Assembly: GCA_023460955.1 (NCBI GenBank)
Contig: JAEWOH010000034.1
Coordinates: 60,730 to 124,729, forward strand
Origin: Bacillota bacterium
GTDB lineage: Bacteria; Bacillota; Clostridia; Acetivibrionales; DSM-1351
DNA length: 64,000 nucleotides
Reading direction: 5' to 3'
In this document: piece by piece, positions 36,521-45,010 of the stretch
Layout: the number at the start of each line of letters is the position of its first letter
Position numbering within the stretch: position 1 is the stretch's first letter
Made by a program: the position numbers and the translations under genes
The notes under the pieces: generated by a model
Seen by the model: the letters and a program-made list of their open reading frames with translations, nothing else
Database searches by the model: none
Told to the model about the DNA's origin: nothing

Positions 36521-36883
36521 TTAAATACTTGCTATCTTATTTAATGTCTGAATTAGATGGTCTTCTTTAAAAGGCTTAACTATAAAGGTTTTAGCCCCAT
36601 TAATAACCGCCTCTTTCACCTTCGATTCCTGACCCATCGCTGAAAGAACTACAATTTTAGCTGTTCTATCAAGTTGCAGAATTGCTTTAAGTGCCTGTAT
36701 ACCATCCAACTCAGGCATTGTAATATCCATCGTAACGATGTCAGGCTTTAACTTTGAATAAAGTTTTATTGCTTCCAATCCGTTTTCAGCTTCACCTGCA
36801 ACTTCGAAGCCGTTATTTTCAAGCATTGTCCTTAAAGACAATCTCATAAATGAAGCATCGTCGACAATTAGTATCCTTTTCAA
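36521..36883 (-). CDS. cheY: response regulator CheY (operon 2)
   Basis: 120-residue receiver with TTG start (GGGAG upstream). DD 8-9, acceptor D53 in VTMDITMPELDGIQAL, VVLSAMGQESKV, FIVKPFKEDHL. Highly similar to CheY1. The first gene of che operon 2. Confidence 0.92.
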   Translation of the reverse strand: MKRILIVDDASFMRLSLRTMLENNGFEVAGEAENGLEAIKLYSKLKPDIVTMDITMPELDGIQALKAILQLDRTAKIVVLSAMGQESKVKEAVINGAKTFIVKPFKEDHLIQTLNKIASI

Positions 36884-36942
36884 ACAACATCACTCCCTTG
36901 TGACTTTTTTAAGCAATACATGATTTTCTTTGAAGAAAAGCT

Positions 36943-37002
36943 TTACCAATATTTGTACGAATAAACGTTTGTGCCCTTGATGATGAGTACAAATATTGGT
37001 AA
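36943..37002 (-). promoter_or_regulatory. long inverted repeat upstream of che operon 2
   Basis: Perfect 16-bp arms TTACCAATATTTGTAC (36943-36958) and GTACAAATATTGGTAA (36987-37002) around a 28-nt loop, 60-120 nt before cheY2. On the - strand the second arm is followed by AGCTTTTCTTC, so it could terminate the transcript arriving from the Spo0E-like gene or be an operator or leader hairpin. Confidence 0.5.
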
Positions 37003-37047
37003 TTACATAAAGGTGTTACATAAAATATTGTGTTTTTTGTTGTTCGC

Positions 37048-37077
37048 GCTTGCTCAGTATACTTTATATAAGCAAGC
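37048..37077 (-). promoter_or_regulatory. dyad with enclosed -10-like box
   Basis: GCTTGCT (37048-37054) and AGCAAGC (37071-37077) enclose TATACT read on the - strand. A possible operator over a promoter for che operon 2; no good -35 was found. Confidence 0.25.
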
Positions 37078-37128
37078 AAATGTTTCCATAAATCTTATAA
37101 ATAAAATAATTATAAGAAATGAAGTTAT

Positions 37129-37287
37129 TTATGTCAATTGTTCTTTACAGGGCAGACTATCCTGTAAATAAGTTAAAAGTAGGATATCCATTTCTCTGCT
37201 TACTTCCAGCACCTCACTGCTGCCGCAATCGTATCTGTCCACCATATCATTTAGTTTTTGACGTAATTTTTCAATTTCCTGTATCAT
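37129..37287 (-). CDS. Spo0E-like aspartyl-phosphate phosphatase
   Basis: A 52-residue protein of the Spo0E family, which dephosphorylates Spo0A-P and so restrains sporulation in bacilli. It begins MIQEIEKLRQKLNDMVDRY and carries the diagnostic VSREMDILLLTY, the counterpart of the family S-x-E-L-D-x-L-I motif. Two antiparallel helices are expected, separated by DCGSSEV. The start ATG 37287 is chosen because AGGGG lies at a suitable distance; ATG 37293 is also in frame but too close. It follows the MCP gene by 12 nt, so is probably co-transcribed with it and the GGDEF-EAL gene. Target could be Spo0A-P or a receiver of these operons. Confidence 0.82.
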   Translation of the reverse strand: MIQEIEKLRQKLNDMVDRYDCGSSEVLEVSREMDILLLTYLQDSLPCKEQLT

Positions 37288-37298
37288 AATCATTACCC

Positions 37299-39326
37299 CT
37301 AAACTTTAAACTTTTCAACAAGTTTCAGTAATTCTCTGGCTCCCTGAGTATTCTGGTCGGCCAGCCTTGTTTCCTGGACTGTCTTTTCAACTATATCTGT
37401 AGTCTTCTCTGCAATGTCTGTTACGCCCTTTGCGCTCTCATTTATTGTTGCGGCAACTTCATTCATTGCAGTAGATATGCTGGAAACTGCTGCATCCAAT
37501 TGACTTGCTGCCCTTTCGAATTCTTCCATTAAACTGTTTATATACTCAGCGTCACTTTGATATTGTTCACTTACAGTTTTAAGCTTGTCATAATCAGCTA
37601 ATACGCTTTTATCTATAAATGATAAGATTTCTTCTGAATTTGACTTCATATGTCCGACAGAAGAGAATACATTCTTAACTATTCCCTGAATTCCTGCTGC
37701 TGTTGATGTAGACTGTTCAGCCAGCTTTCTTATTTCATCGGCAACAACTGCAAATCCTCTTCCGGCTTCTCCTGCTCTGGCAGCCTCAATAGCCGCGTTT
37801 AGTGCAAGCAGGTTTGTCTGGCTTGTTATAGAGAGGATGGTTTCCGCCAACACACTTATCTGTGTTATAGTATTTGATTCTTCTATGGCCTGTTCCATTT
37901 TGGTTTTAACCTGCTGGTAGATTTCTCTGGCACTATGTGAAGCTTCGATTGCGTCAATTCTTAACGAATTGGCTCTTTGCGTTATCTCTACGGATTTTTC
38001 AGCACCATCTTTAACTCTTTCTGCAATAGAACTTACATTTGCATCAATTTCCTCGGTTGTAGCTGTTATTTCCTGTGAGGAAGCTGCAGTTTCCTCCATC
38101 CCCGCTGACAGCTGCTGGGTAGTAGCAGAGTTGTCATGTGCGTTTTCCTGAATATTGTTTGACAGTTTTTCCATCTGGTCTGCATTTTCCAGTATAACCT
38201 GGGTCACATCCTGAAGCTTGCCTGCCATTTCTCTTAACACCTGACGTGTTGCGAACGTAGCCCGAGCGATAACTCCGGTCTCGTCTTTGTTTTTTACCAG
38301 ATACTCATACTTATCATCATATTTCAAATCAAGATCTGCTGTCTTATTGATAAGTTCTGTTAACCTGATAATTGGGTTAGCTATTCTCGTTGCAATCAAT
38401 AGTCCAATAATCAATGACAATATAATAAAGATACCGCCTGCAATCAAAAGATAGTAAACCATTCCATTAACCGGAGCCATTATATCCCCAACGTCGCCTG
38501 AAATAACAAGCGTCCACTTGGTTTCAGGAATTACGTTATAGGATGCCTTCTTTAGTTTACCTTGAAAATCATATTGTACTATGTCGGCAGGAACATCCTC
38601 ACCTTTTTGTATTTTCTCGACAACGCCTTTTATCTGTGCATTTTCAACCGGCTTCCCAATTTTAGAAGCTGTAGGATGATATACTACATTCCCGTTTTCA
38701 TCTACAAGATACGCATAGCTTGAAGAAGTATCAAGAATTTTTGTGTCCTTAAGATATTTAATCATACTTTCGGAGGTAACAGCTGCCGCAGCGAACCCAA
38801 GTAGTTCTCCGTTTACTATTACCGGATGGGCAAAAACAATTATGTAAGCACCGGATGACTTTGATTTTAAAGTTTCGCTAATTACCGGCTTCCCTGATGA
38901 AAGCAACTTCTTTGTATAATTTCTATCCTTTATATCAGTACCAATTAAGTTTTCATCACTGTCCGACAATATTAAACCATTTGAACCTGTTATAAAGATA
39001 TGTTCAATGTTCCCTGCTTCCTCTACCATCTGTTTAAGTTTGTTGTTAAACTGGCTCTGAATTGAAGAAGTTGACTCTCCCTGTTTACTTTTAATAAGAA
39101 TTTCTTCCACTTCTTTATATTTAGCAATCAGTTGGATATTCCGTTCTTCCTTCTCAATCATTGTCCGGACCAATAAAGAGTTTTCCTTGTTAATTTCAGT
39201 CATTGTTGACCTTGTCATAAAATTTATGGTATTTGTCGATTTTATTAACGCAATACCACCCATGATTAATATTGATACAACCATGATTCCAATCATGGCA
39301 AAGGATAATTTGGTTCTTAGTTTCAT
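37299..39326 (-). CDS. membrane chemoreceptor with dCache-type sensor
   Basis: 675 residues from ATG 39326, which has GGAGGG upstream; an earlier in-frame ATG at 39341 precedes that site. TM1 about 8-30, a large extracellular Cache domain (about 35-280: DSDENLIGTDIKDRNYTKKLL, KPVISETLKSKSSGAYIIVFAHPV, YAYLVDENGNVVYHPTASKIGKP), TM2 about 283-310, HAMP, and a signalling domain with SQTNLLALNAAIEAARAGEAG and RGFAVVADEIRKLAEQS. Cache sensors bind amino acids and other small ligands outside the cell. Downstream of GGDEF-EAL and upstream of the Spo0E-like gene, just outside che operon 2. Confidence 0.92.
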   Translation of the reverse strand: MKLRTKLSFAMIGIMVVSILIMGGIALIKSTNTINFMTRSTMTEINKENSLLVRTMIEKEERNIQLIAKYKEVEEILIKSKQGESTSSIQSQFNNKLKQMVEEAGNIEHIFITGSNGLILSDSDENLIGTDIKDRNYTKKLLSSGKPVISETLKSKSSGAYIIVFAHPVIVNGELLGFAAAAVTSESMIKYLKDTKILDTSSSYAYLVDENGNVVYHPTASKIGKPVENAQIKGVVEKIQKGEDVPADIVQYDFQGKLKKASYNVIPETKWTLVISGDVGDIMAPVNGMVYYLLIAGGIFIILSLIIGLLIATRIANPIIRLTELINKTADLDLKYDDKYEYLVKNKDETGVIARATFATRQVLREMAGKLQDVTQVILENADQMEKLSNNIQENAHDNSATTQQLSAGMEETAASSQEITATTEEIDANVSSIAERVKDGAEKSVEITQRANSLRIDAIEASHSAREIYQQVKTKMEQAIEESNTITQISVLAETILSITSQTNLLALNAAIEAARAGEAGRGFAVVADEIRKLAEQSTSTAAGIQGIVKNVFSSVGHMKSNSEEILSFIDKSVLADYDKLKTVSEQYQSDAEYINSLMEEFERAASQLDAAVSSISTAMNEVAATINESAKGVTDIAEKTTDIVEKTVQETRLADQNTQGARELLKLVEKFKV

Positions 39327-39353
39327 TTTATATCCCTCCAAAAGTAATTTAAG

Positions 39354-41024
39354 TTAAAGCTGCTCTCTAACTTTTTGAATAATATCTACTTCCTGCATTG
39401 GCTTACTTAAAAGGTATCCCTGAATTTTGTGACATTTATGTCTTACAAGATAGTCCATTTGTTCCTGAGTTTCTACTCCTTCTGCAACCACACACAAATC
39501 CATAGATCGTCCAATCTTAACAATTAGGTCTGTAAGTGATTTATCTTTACTTTCCGAGGATATGGTGTCAATAAAGGATTTATCGATCTTTAATGTAGTT
39601 ATTGGCAAAGTCTTGAGATAATTTAATGATGAATATCCCTTACCAAAGTCGTCAAGTGCAATTTTTACCCCCTTTGTACGCAGTAGTTTTAATTTCCCTG
39701 CAATTACTTCATAGGATTCCATTAATATTGATTCTGTAATTTCAAGTTCAACCTGCATTGGATTCAGTTCATAGGAATCAATTATGTCTATAACTACATG
39801 TGCAAAATCCTCCTGAAGCAGTTGAAGCATTGAAATATTTATAGAAATACTGAAACCTTTATAACCCATTTTCTCAAGATTACTGAGGAAACTGCAGGCA
39901 GCCCTTAACACCCATTCACCTATTGGGATTATAAGGTGTGTGGACTCTGCAACACTGATAAATTTCAAGGGAGATATAAAACCAAGTTCAGGATTCCTCC
40001 ATCGTAACAGCGCCTCAAATCCCGATATCTCACCTCTTTTTATATCAAACTGCGGCTGATAATATAATTCGAATTCATCATTATCAAGAGCTTTTCTGAG
40101 ATGCTTTTCAATTATCATTCTTTCTGAAATTTCTTCATTCATGGGAGAGTTATAGAAGACTATTCTGTTCTTCCCCGTTTCTTTTGCTTTATAGACTGCT
40201 ATATCTGCATTTTTAAGCAGAGTTTCTGTATCTGTTCCGTGTTCTGGATATATAGAAACACCTATGCTTACAGTAATGAAAATATTTACTTCTTCTATAA
40301 CGAAGCAGTGTTTAAATATTTTAAGTATATTTACAGACAGTTTTTCCAGATAATCTTTTTTTTGAAAGTTTTCAACCAACACAACGAACTCATCTCCGCC
40401 AAGTCTGAATATTGATGAGCACGGCATACTGTTTTCAGTGAGCCTTTCACGTATTTTTACAAGGAGCAAATCTCCAAATCTGTGACCCATGGTGTCATTA
40501 ATATATTTAAAATTATCAATATCTATGTAAAGTAGTGCATATTTACTATTCCAGTTTTCGTTTAAAAAGACATTAAGTTTTTCTATCAGCGAAAACCTGT
40601 TTTGCAGTCCTGTCAACTGGTCATGGTATGCCAGATGATGAAGTTTCTGCTGATACTCCTTTAAGGTTTTTTGATCCTCTAATGTTTGAAGATACTGTTT
40701 CTCCAGCTCTTTTCTTGATTCATCCAACTGTCTGTTGGTTTGTTCAAGCCTAACATTGGATTCAGAATATGCTTCACAGGATTGCTTTAATTGATGTTCG
40801 GTTTGTCTTAACTTTTTTAAAGAATTGTTTATAAGAAAATATATAATTACACCTGTAATAGTAACATACAAACAGCCCTTTAATAAACTGTAAAATAGTA
40901 CTACACTTTTATCTATAGCCAGAGAGCCAACCAGTCTGTCAGATAATAGAACCCACAGGGAACCAATAACTAAATAAACAGCAGTAATCTTAATAGCAAT
41001 AAAATCAGCTTTATTGTTCAACAT
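39354..41024 (-). CDS. membrane GGDEF-EAL protein (c-di-GMP turnover)
   Basis: 556 residues: two N-terminal membrane segments (about 12-30 and 44-66), a coiled coil (about 70-130), GGDEF domain with intact R-L-G-G-D-E-F (GGDEF 209-213) and DNFKYINDTMGHRFGD, and EAL domain with intact E337-A338-L339 in GFEALLRWRNPELGF, followed by DDFGKGYSSLNYLKTLP and KIDKSFID. Both active sites keep their signatures, so it could make or degrade c-di-GMP. It begins the block GGDEF-EAL, dCache MCP, Spo0E-like, all with short spacers. Confidence 0.92.
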   Translation of the reverse strand: MLNNKADFIAIKITAVYLVIGSLWVLLSDRLVGSLAIDKSVVLFYSLLKGCLYVTITGVIIYFLINNSLKKLRQTEHQLKQSCEAYSESNVRLEQTNRQLDESRKELEKQYLQTLEDQKTLKEYQQKLHHLAYHDQLTGLQNRFSLIEKLNVFLNENWNSKYALLYIDIDNFKYINDTMGHRFGDLLLVKIRERLTENSMPCSSIFRLGGDEFVVLVENFQKKDYLEKLSVNILKIFKHCFVIEEVNIFITVSIGVSIYPEHGTDTETLLKNADIAVYKAKETGKNRIVFYNSPMNEEISERMIIEKHLRKALDNDEFELYYQPQFDIKRGEISGFEALLRWRNPELGFISPLKFISVAESTHLIIPIGEWVLRAACSFLSNLEKMGYKGFSISINISMLQLLQEDFAHVVIDIIDSYELNPMQVELEITESILMESYEVIAGKLKLLRTKGVKIALDDFGKGYSSLNYLKTLPITTLKIDKSFIDTISSESKDKSLTDLIVKIGRSMDLCVVAEGVETQEQMDYLVRHKCHKIQGYLLSKPMQEVDIIQKVREQL

Positions 41025-41072
41025 TTTTTCCTCACTTTCTTACGAATTCGTTAATGCTTTATTCTTGTATAT

Positions 41073-41127
41073 AAAATAAAAAAAAGGATAAACCTGTATT
41101 ATATTCCAATAATACAGGTTTATCCTT
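41073..41127 (-). terminator. terminator of the SBP-kinase/AraC-RR operon
   Basis: Perfect 19-bp stem (41084-41102 and 41109-41127) with loop ATTCCA, followed on the - strand by a run of eight or more T. Very strong. Confidence 0.9.
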
Positions 41128-41191
41128 AAAACAAAAATGGAATTATTCCGGAACTTATCCCGAATTTTTTCGGATTTTGTAGAAATTTTAT

Positions 41192-42283
41192 CTATCTACT
41201 TAATTTGAATTCGGTTATAGATTTTCCTGTATACTTCTTAAAATTCTTCCTAAAGTACTCCAAATCTTTATAACCTAATATATCTGCAACCTGATCCGGT
41301 TTAATATCTCCTGATGAGATAAGCTGCTTTGCTCTCTCCATTTTTACAGCTGTAAGATATTCTATAAATGGTATTCCTGTTTTTTGCTTAAAAACTTCGC
41401 TTAAATATGTTTTGTTTATATATAAATCCTCTGCAACGGTTTGAAGTGACAGTCCATTATCGATGTTTCTGACAATATAGTTGCTGACATCCCAAATAAT
41501 ACCTTTTTCTTTGTAGCCCAACTGTAGATTATTAAAGACATCTATTACACTTAACATATTATATGTAATGTATTCCAATATATCGCTTACACTATTATAG
41601 GATCTGTAAGCAATTTCCTTTAATCCGTTCAAACTTATAAATTTTTCTATCCAACCGTTTTCTCTGAGAATTTCAGATATTACAGCCGGAACGGCTTTCC
41701 TCATTGCCCCTTCTATTTTGAGCATGTCATAATCAAGCTGGGCTCCAACTCTTTCAATAATGTGTTTTATTTTATCTATTGCCTCGATCTGTCTGCTTTG
41801 AACAAGCTCGGCAATTTTTAAAACATCCTCGGCATCATAGTATTCCTCGGTCTTGCCTTCAAAAACCTCTTCCAGCTTCTTAATTCTATCAGCTTCAAGC
41901 TTTAGCTTTTCAATATGCTCTCCGGCTCTTTGTAGAAGTGTTTCAAGATCCTGAACTTTTGCAGGTTTTGTAAGAAAGTCAAAAGCTCCTAAAATAATGC
42001 CCTGCCTTGCATAGCTGAACTCGCTGAAATCACTCAATAGGACCACACACGAACATAGCTTTCCTTCTACAATTTCACTCAGGAGTTCAATTCCGTCAAC
42101 TATCGGCATCCTTATGTCAGTTATTACAAGGTCAAATTTTTGTTTCTGGAGCTTATTTAACGCTTCTTCACCGTTTCTGGCTTCATCAACAATCTGAAAG
42201 CCTGATTTTTCACCCCATACAGGCATGCGTTTTAACTCAATCCTTACAATATCAAAATCATCCACCAGCAAAACCTTCAGCAA
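41192..42283 (-). CDS. AraC-family response regulator (YesN-like)
   Basis: 363 residues. Receiver with DD and acceptor D56 in LVITDIRMPIVDGIELL, a helical linker with KLKLEADRIKKLEEVFEGKTE, and a C-terminal AraC DNA-binding domain with two HTH motifs (LQTVAEDLYINKTYLSEVFKQ and PDQVADILGYKDLEYFRKNFKK). A transcription activator, most likely phosphorylated by the histidine kinase encoded 65 nt upstream. Target genes are not obvious; neighbours on the same strand are not transport genes. Confidence 0.92.
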   Translation of the reverse strand: MLKVLLVDDFDIVRIELKRMPVWGEKSGFQIVDEARNGEEALNKLQKQKFDLVITDIRMPIVDGIELLSEIVEGKLCSCVVLLSDFSEFSYARQGIILGAFDFLTKPAKVQDLETLLQRAGEHIEKLKLEADRIKKLEEVFEGKTEEYYDAEDVLKIAELVQSRQIEAIDKIKHIIERVGAQLDYDMLKIEGAMRKAVPAVISEILRENGWIEKFISLNGLKEIAYRSYNSVSDILEYITYNMLSVIDVFNNLQLGYKEKGIIWDVSNYIVRNIDNGLSLQTVAEDLYINKTYLSEVFKQKTGIPFIEYLTAVKMERAKQLISSGDIKPDQVADILGYKDLEYFRKNFKKYTGKSITEFKLSR

Positions 42284-42347
42284 TTCAACACCTCCGCACT
42301 ATAAATCCTGACAACCTGGTAAGCTAAAATATAAATCAGTCTTAGAG

Positions 42348-44720
42348 TCAATACATATAAGGTACTGTAAAATATAAGGTGGTACCAACACCAGGTTCAC
42401 CTTCAATCCAGGTTCTGCCGCCATGCTTTTCAACAATTTTCTTTATAGTTACAAGACCAATACCTGATCCTTCAAATTCATTATTGCTATGAAGCCTTTG
42501 AAATATACCAAACAACTTTTTAGAATATTTCATATCAAACCCCACACCATTATCTCTGAAGTAGAATAAATACTCACTTTCGGTTAGTGTACCTCCTATT
42601 CTGATTTGAGCATTTTCCCTTATCTTTGTGAATTTAATTGCATTTGAGAATATGTTGTTTACTGCCTGATGCAACAAAACCCTGTCCGCTCTTATCACAG
42701 GAAGACCGGTCTCAATTATCAGACTAATGTTTCTATTCGGATAGGCTGCTTTTATATCATTGAAACAGCTTATTATTTCACTTTCCATATTAATTTCTTC
42801 TATCCTCAGCTCTGTCCTTGTGGCTGTAGAGAAGGCAAAAAGCCTTTCAATCATTTGAATCATATTTCCGGATATTACTTTTACATTGGCCAGCATTTCT
42901 GACGCTTCCCTTTGCATTGACTTTCCGTAATCCTCTAATATGATTCTTATATAGCTTTCGGTAGCCCTTAGCGGTGACTTTAGATCATGCGATACTGTGT
43001 AGGTAAAAGCCTCCAGCTGGTTAACGGCATCCTGGAGTTCTCGTGTTCTGTCCACAACTCTCACTTCCAGCTCCTCATTAAGTCTTCTGACTTCTCTTAA
43101 GGCAAGCTTGTAATTAGTTATATTTTCAAACACAACACCTACCTGATTGTCATTAATTTTAAACGCATTTACCAGATAATATGCATTTATATTCTGGTTA
43201 TAGGTCTCAAACTGCTCTGTCTCACCTGTTTTAAGTACTCTCTCGTATATAATTTGGTCTCTGTTCCTGTAACCAAATACCTCTGTCCACGTTTTACCTG
43301 TCATATCAGCTGTATCTATTTGGGCCTGATTTGCAAAACTTGGATTCCACTCGATAAATTTCAAGTCCTTCAGTTTATTATTTTCATCTGTAACAGGCTC
43401 AAAAACTATATAACCGTTAAGCATTTTTTCATATAGCTGTCTATACCGGGCTTCACTTTCCTGTAAATTCTTCTGTACAACCGTAAGTTCATTATATTTG
43501 TTTTCGAGTTCTTTACCAGAAGCAGATAATTCCTCATAAAGACCGGATAGCTCTGTATTTCTTCCGGCAAGTTCAAGCTTTATATTATTGATTTTATTAA
43601 GATAAAAAATCAAAATAAGAATGAAGCAGATAAGTAACACGAAAATTATAGCTGCTGATATAACATAATTTCTGTATTCCTCAATTATTGTATAAGGCTT
43701 ATTAATAATTTCACTACCTCTAGGAATTTTATCGGAACGTACTTTAAAATGTTTTAACATTTTGTAATCAAACATTGGTTTGGTAGTCGGTTCATCGTAA
43801 ATTGGTATATTGGAAATACCCACCCCCTCCAGAAATTTCACTGCCATTTCACCGGCGAGCTCTCCCTGAACTCTGCCGCTTAACATACTTCCTCCCACTG
43901 CACCGTAACCGAGCCCGAAATCATAGAGGTGATATACCGGAACCTTGCTTTCTCTTGCAATTATTTCAGTAAGGTATTCAAAACCTAAAACATTTCCTTT
44001 CTCATCGCTGTAGAAGGTGGTAATAAGAATTATACTATCATTAGTGGCTTTCTTTACAGTAGCTGTTATATACTCATAAGTTCCACGATTCAGCGGTATC
44101 AATTTGATTTCCGGGGCCACCTTATTTGCAGCCTTTTTTGTCAGCTCCCAGGTTGAAACACCGCTTTCTGTATTGTCAAATACAACGTATATGTTTTTAA
44201 TATTGGGGTCAATATCAAGTGCAACTTTTATTGTCCCTTCTGCATCTAATTCTTCGACAACTCCGGTAACGTTTGTTTTACCCTTTGTCAGAGCTTGGGC
44301 CCCACTTTTATTAACTCCGCAGAAAATTACAGGTGCATTGGAAAAAAGCTCGTCTCTATAATCAAGAGCAAACTTTAAAGCTGCATCATCAGTGGTTAAC
44401 AATAGGTCGATTTTTTTGTCCGCATACTTATATTTCATATAATCATAAAGGCGCTTTATATTTTCATTTGTCGGATATGTTTTCCAATCCATAAATTCTA
44501 CAGAGATATCATTCTTTTTGCCGGCTTCTCCCAGCTTCTCCAGAATACCGTCATTCTCGTCCTGGGTCCAGGAAATTCCTTCAGAATAGGAGTTAATTAT
44601 TAAAACCTTCTTTTTTATAGATGATTCTCCATTTACCTTAAGTATTAGAAGACCCGAAAGTGCCAATATTATAGTTAAAGATATGAGCACTTTAATTGCA
44701 AATCGTATTTTGTTTACCAG
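42348..44720 (-). CDS. histidine kinase with ABC substrate-binding-like sensor
   Basis: About 790 residues. A signal-anchor (KIRFAIKVLISLTIILALSG) is followed by an extracellular ABC_sub_bind-type domain (about 35-330: KVLIINSYSEG, LLLTTDDAALKFAL, IYVVFDNTESGV), TM2 about 355-380, a coiled coil, a PAS domain, HisKA of the FTYTVSHDLKSPLRA type, and HATPase (NNIFSNAIKFTK, DNGVGFDMK, GSGIGLVTIKKIVEKHGG). The start is uncertain: GTG 44690 has no ribosome-binding site, whereas CTG 44720 has GGAGGGAG (44729-44736) and lets the basic signal-anchor be made; an in-frame TAA prevents further extension. Pairs with the AraC regulator downstream. Confidence 0.85.
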   Translation of the reverse strand: MVNKIRFAIKVLISLTIILALSGLLILKVNGESSIKKKVLIINSYSEGISWTQDENDGILEKLGEAGKKNDISVEFMDWKTYPTNENIKRLYDYMKYKYADKKIDLLLTTDDAALKFALDYRDELFSNAPVIFCGVNKSGAQALTKGKTNVTGVVEELDAEGTIKVALDIDPNIKNIYVVFDNTESGVSTWELTKKAANKVAPEIKLIPLNRGTYEYITATVKKATNDSIILITTFYSDEKGNVLGFEYLTEIIARESKVPVYHLYDFGLGYGAVGGSMLSGRVQGELAGEMAVKFLEGVGISNIPIYDEPTTKPMFDYKMLKHFKVRSDKIPRGSEIINKPYTIIEEYRNYVISAAIIFVLLICFILILIFYLNKINNIKLELAGRNTELSGLYEELSASGKELENKYNELTVVQKNLQESEARYRQLYEKMLNGYIVFEPVTDENNKLKDLKFIEWNPSFANQAQIDTADMTGKTWTEVFGYRNRDQIIYERVLKTGETEQFETYNQNINAYYLVNAFKINDNQVGVVFENITNYKLALREVRRLNEELEVRVVDRTRELQDAVNQLEAFTYTVSHDLKSPLRATESYIRIILEDYGKSMQREASEMLANVKVISGNMIQMIERLFAFSTATRTELRIEEINMESEIISCFNDIKAAYPNRNISLIIETGLPVIRADRVLLHQAVNNIFSNAIKFTKIRENAQIRIGGTLTESEYLFYFRDNGVGFDMKYSKKLFGIFQRLHSNNEFEGSGIGLVTIKKIVEKHGGRTWIEGEPGVGTTLYFTVPYMY

Positions 44721-44750
44721 CTTTTACACTCCCTCCCTTTATCTTAAATT

Positions 44751-44778
44751 ATTATAAAGTATAGAGTAACATAATCAA
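44751..44778 (-). promoter_or_regulatory. promoter of the SBP-kinase operon
   Basis: On the - strand TTGATT (44773-44778), 16-nt spacer, perfect TATAAT (44751-44756). The start site near 44744 would leave about 24 nt to the proposed CTG start, with the Shine-Dalgarno between. Confidence 0.6.
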
Positions 44779-44897
44779 GTGCTTTATTTAATTATTTTTA
44801 TTCCCAGTTTTATACAACAAGAAACATATATAACCTAAAAATGCTAAAATTATTTATCTTTACCTAATTAATATAAAAAAATGCTAAAAAAGCACCC

Positions 44898-44936
44898 ATG
44901 CTGACGTGGTCCAGTTTTGCTGGACACACAGCTGAC
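44898..44936. other. hairpin resembling an insertion-sequence end
   Basis: GTCCAG (44909-44914), loop TTTTG, CTGGAC (44920-44925), flanked by GCTGACGTG and CACACAGCTGAC. The TGACGTGGTCCAG...GGACAC pattern recalls terminal repeats of IS3-family elements. No transposase or second end is nearby, so it may be a remnant. Confidence 0.25.
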
Positions 44937-44940
44937 AACA

Positions 44941-44977
44941 AAAAACGTGAGACTATTTTGTCATCACGCTTTTTTTA
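44941..44977 (-). terminator. terminator downstream of the 588-residue MCP gene
   Basis: CGTGAGAC (44946-44953), loop TATTTT, GTCATCACG (44960-44968, one bulge), flanked by A-runs and T-runs on both sides. Ends the MCP gene stopping at 45011. Confidence 0.7.
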
Positions 44978-45010
44978 TTTATGCTATTAAGTTTAAGGAA
45001 CTTATTTTGA

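Noticed and set aside
36971..37171. A 66-residue + strand open frame.
   Set aside because: It overlaps the Spo0E-like gene antisense and runs through the inverted repeat; no ribosome site or family resemblance.
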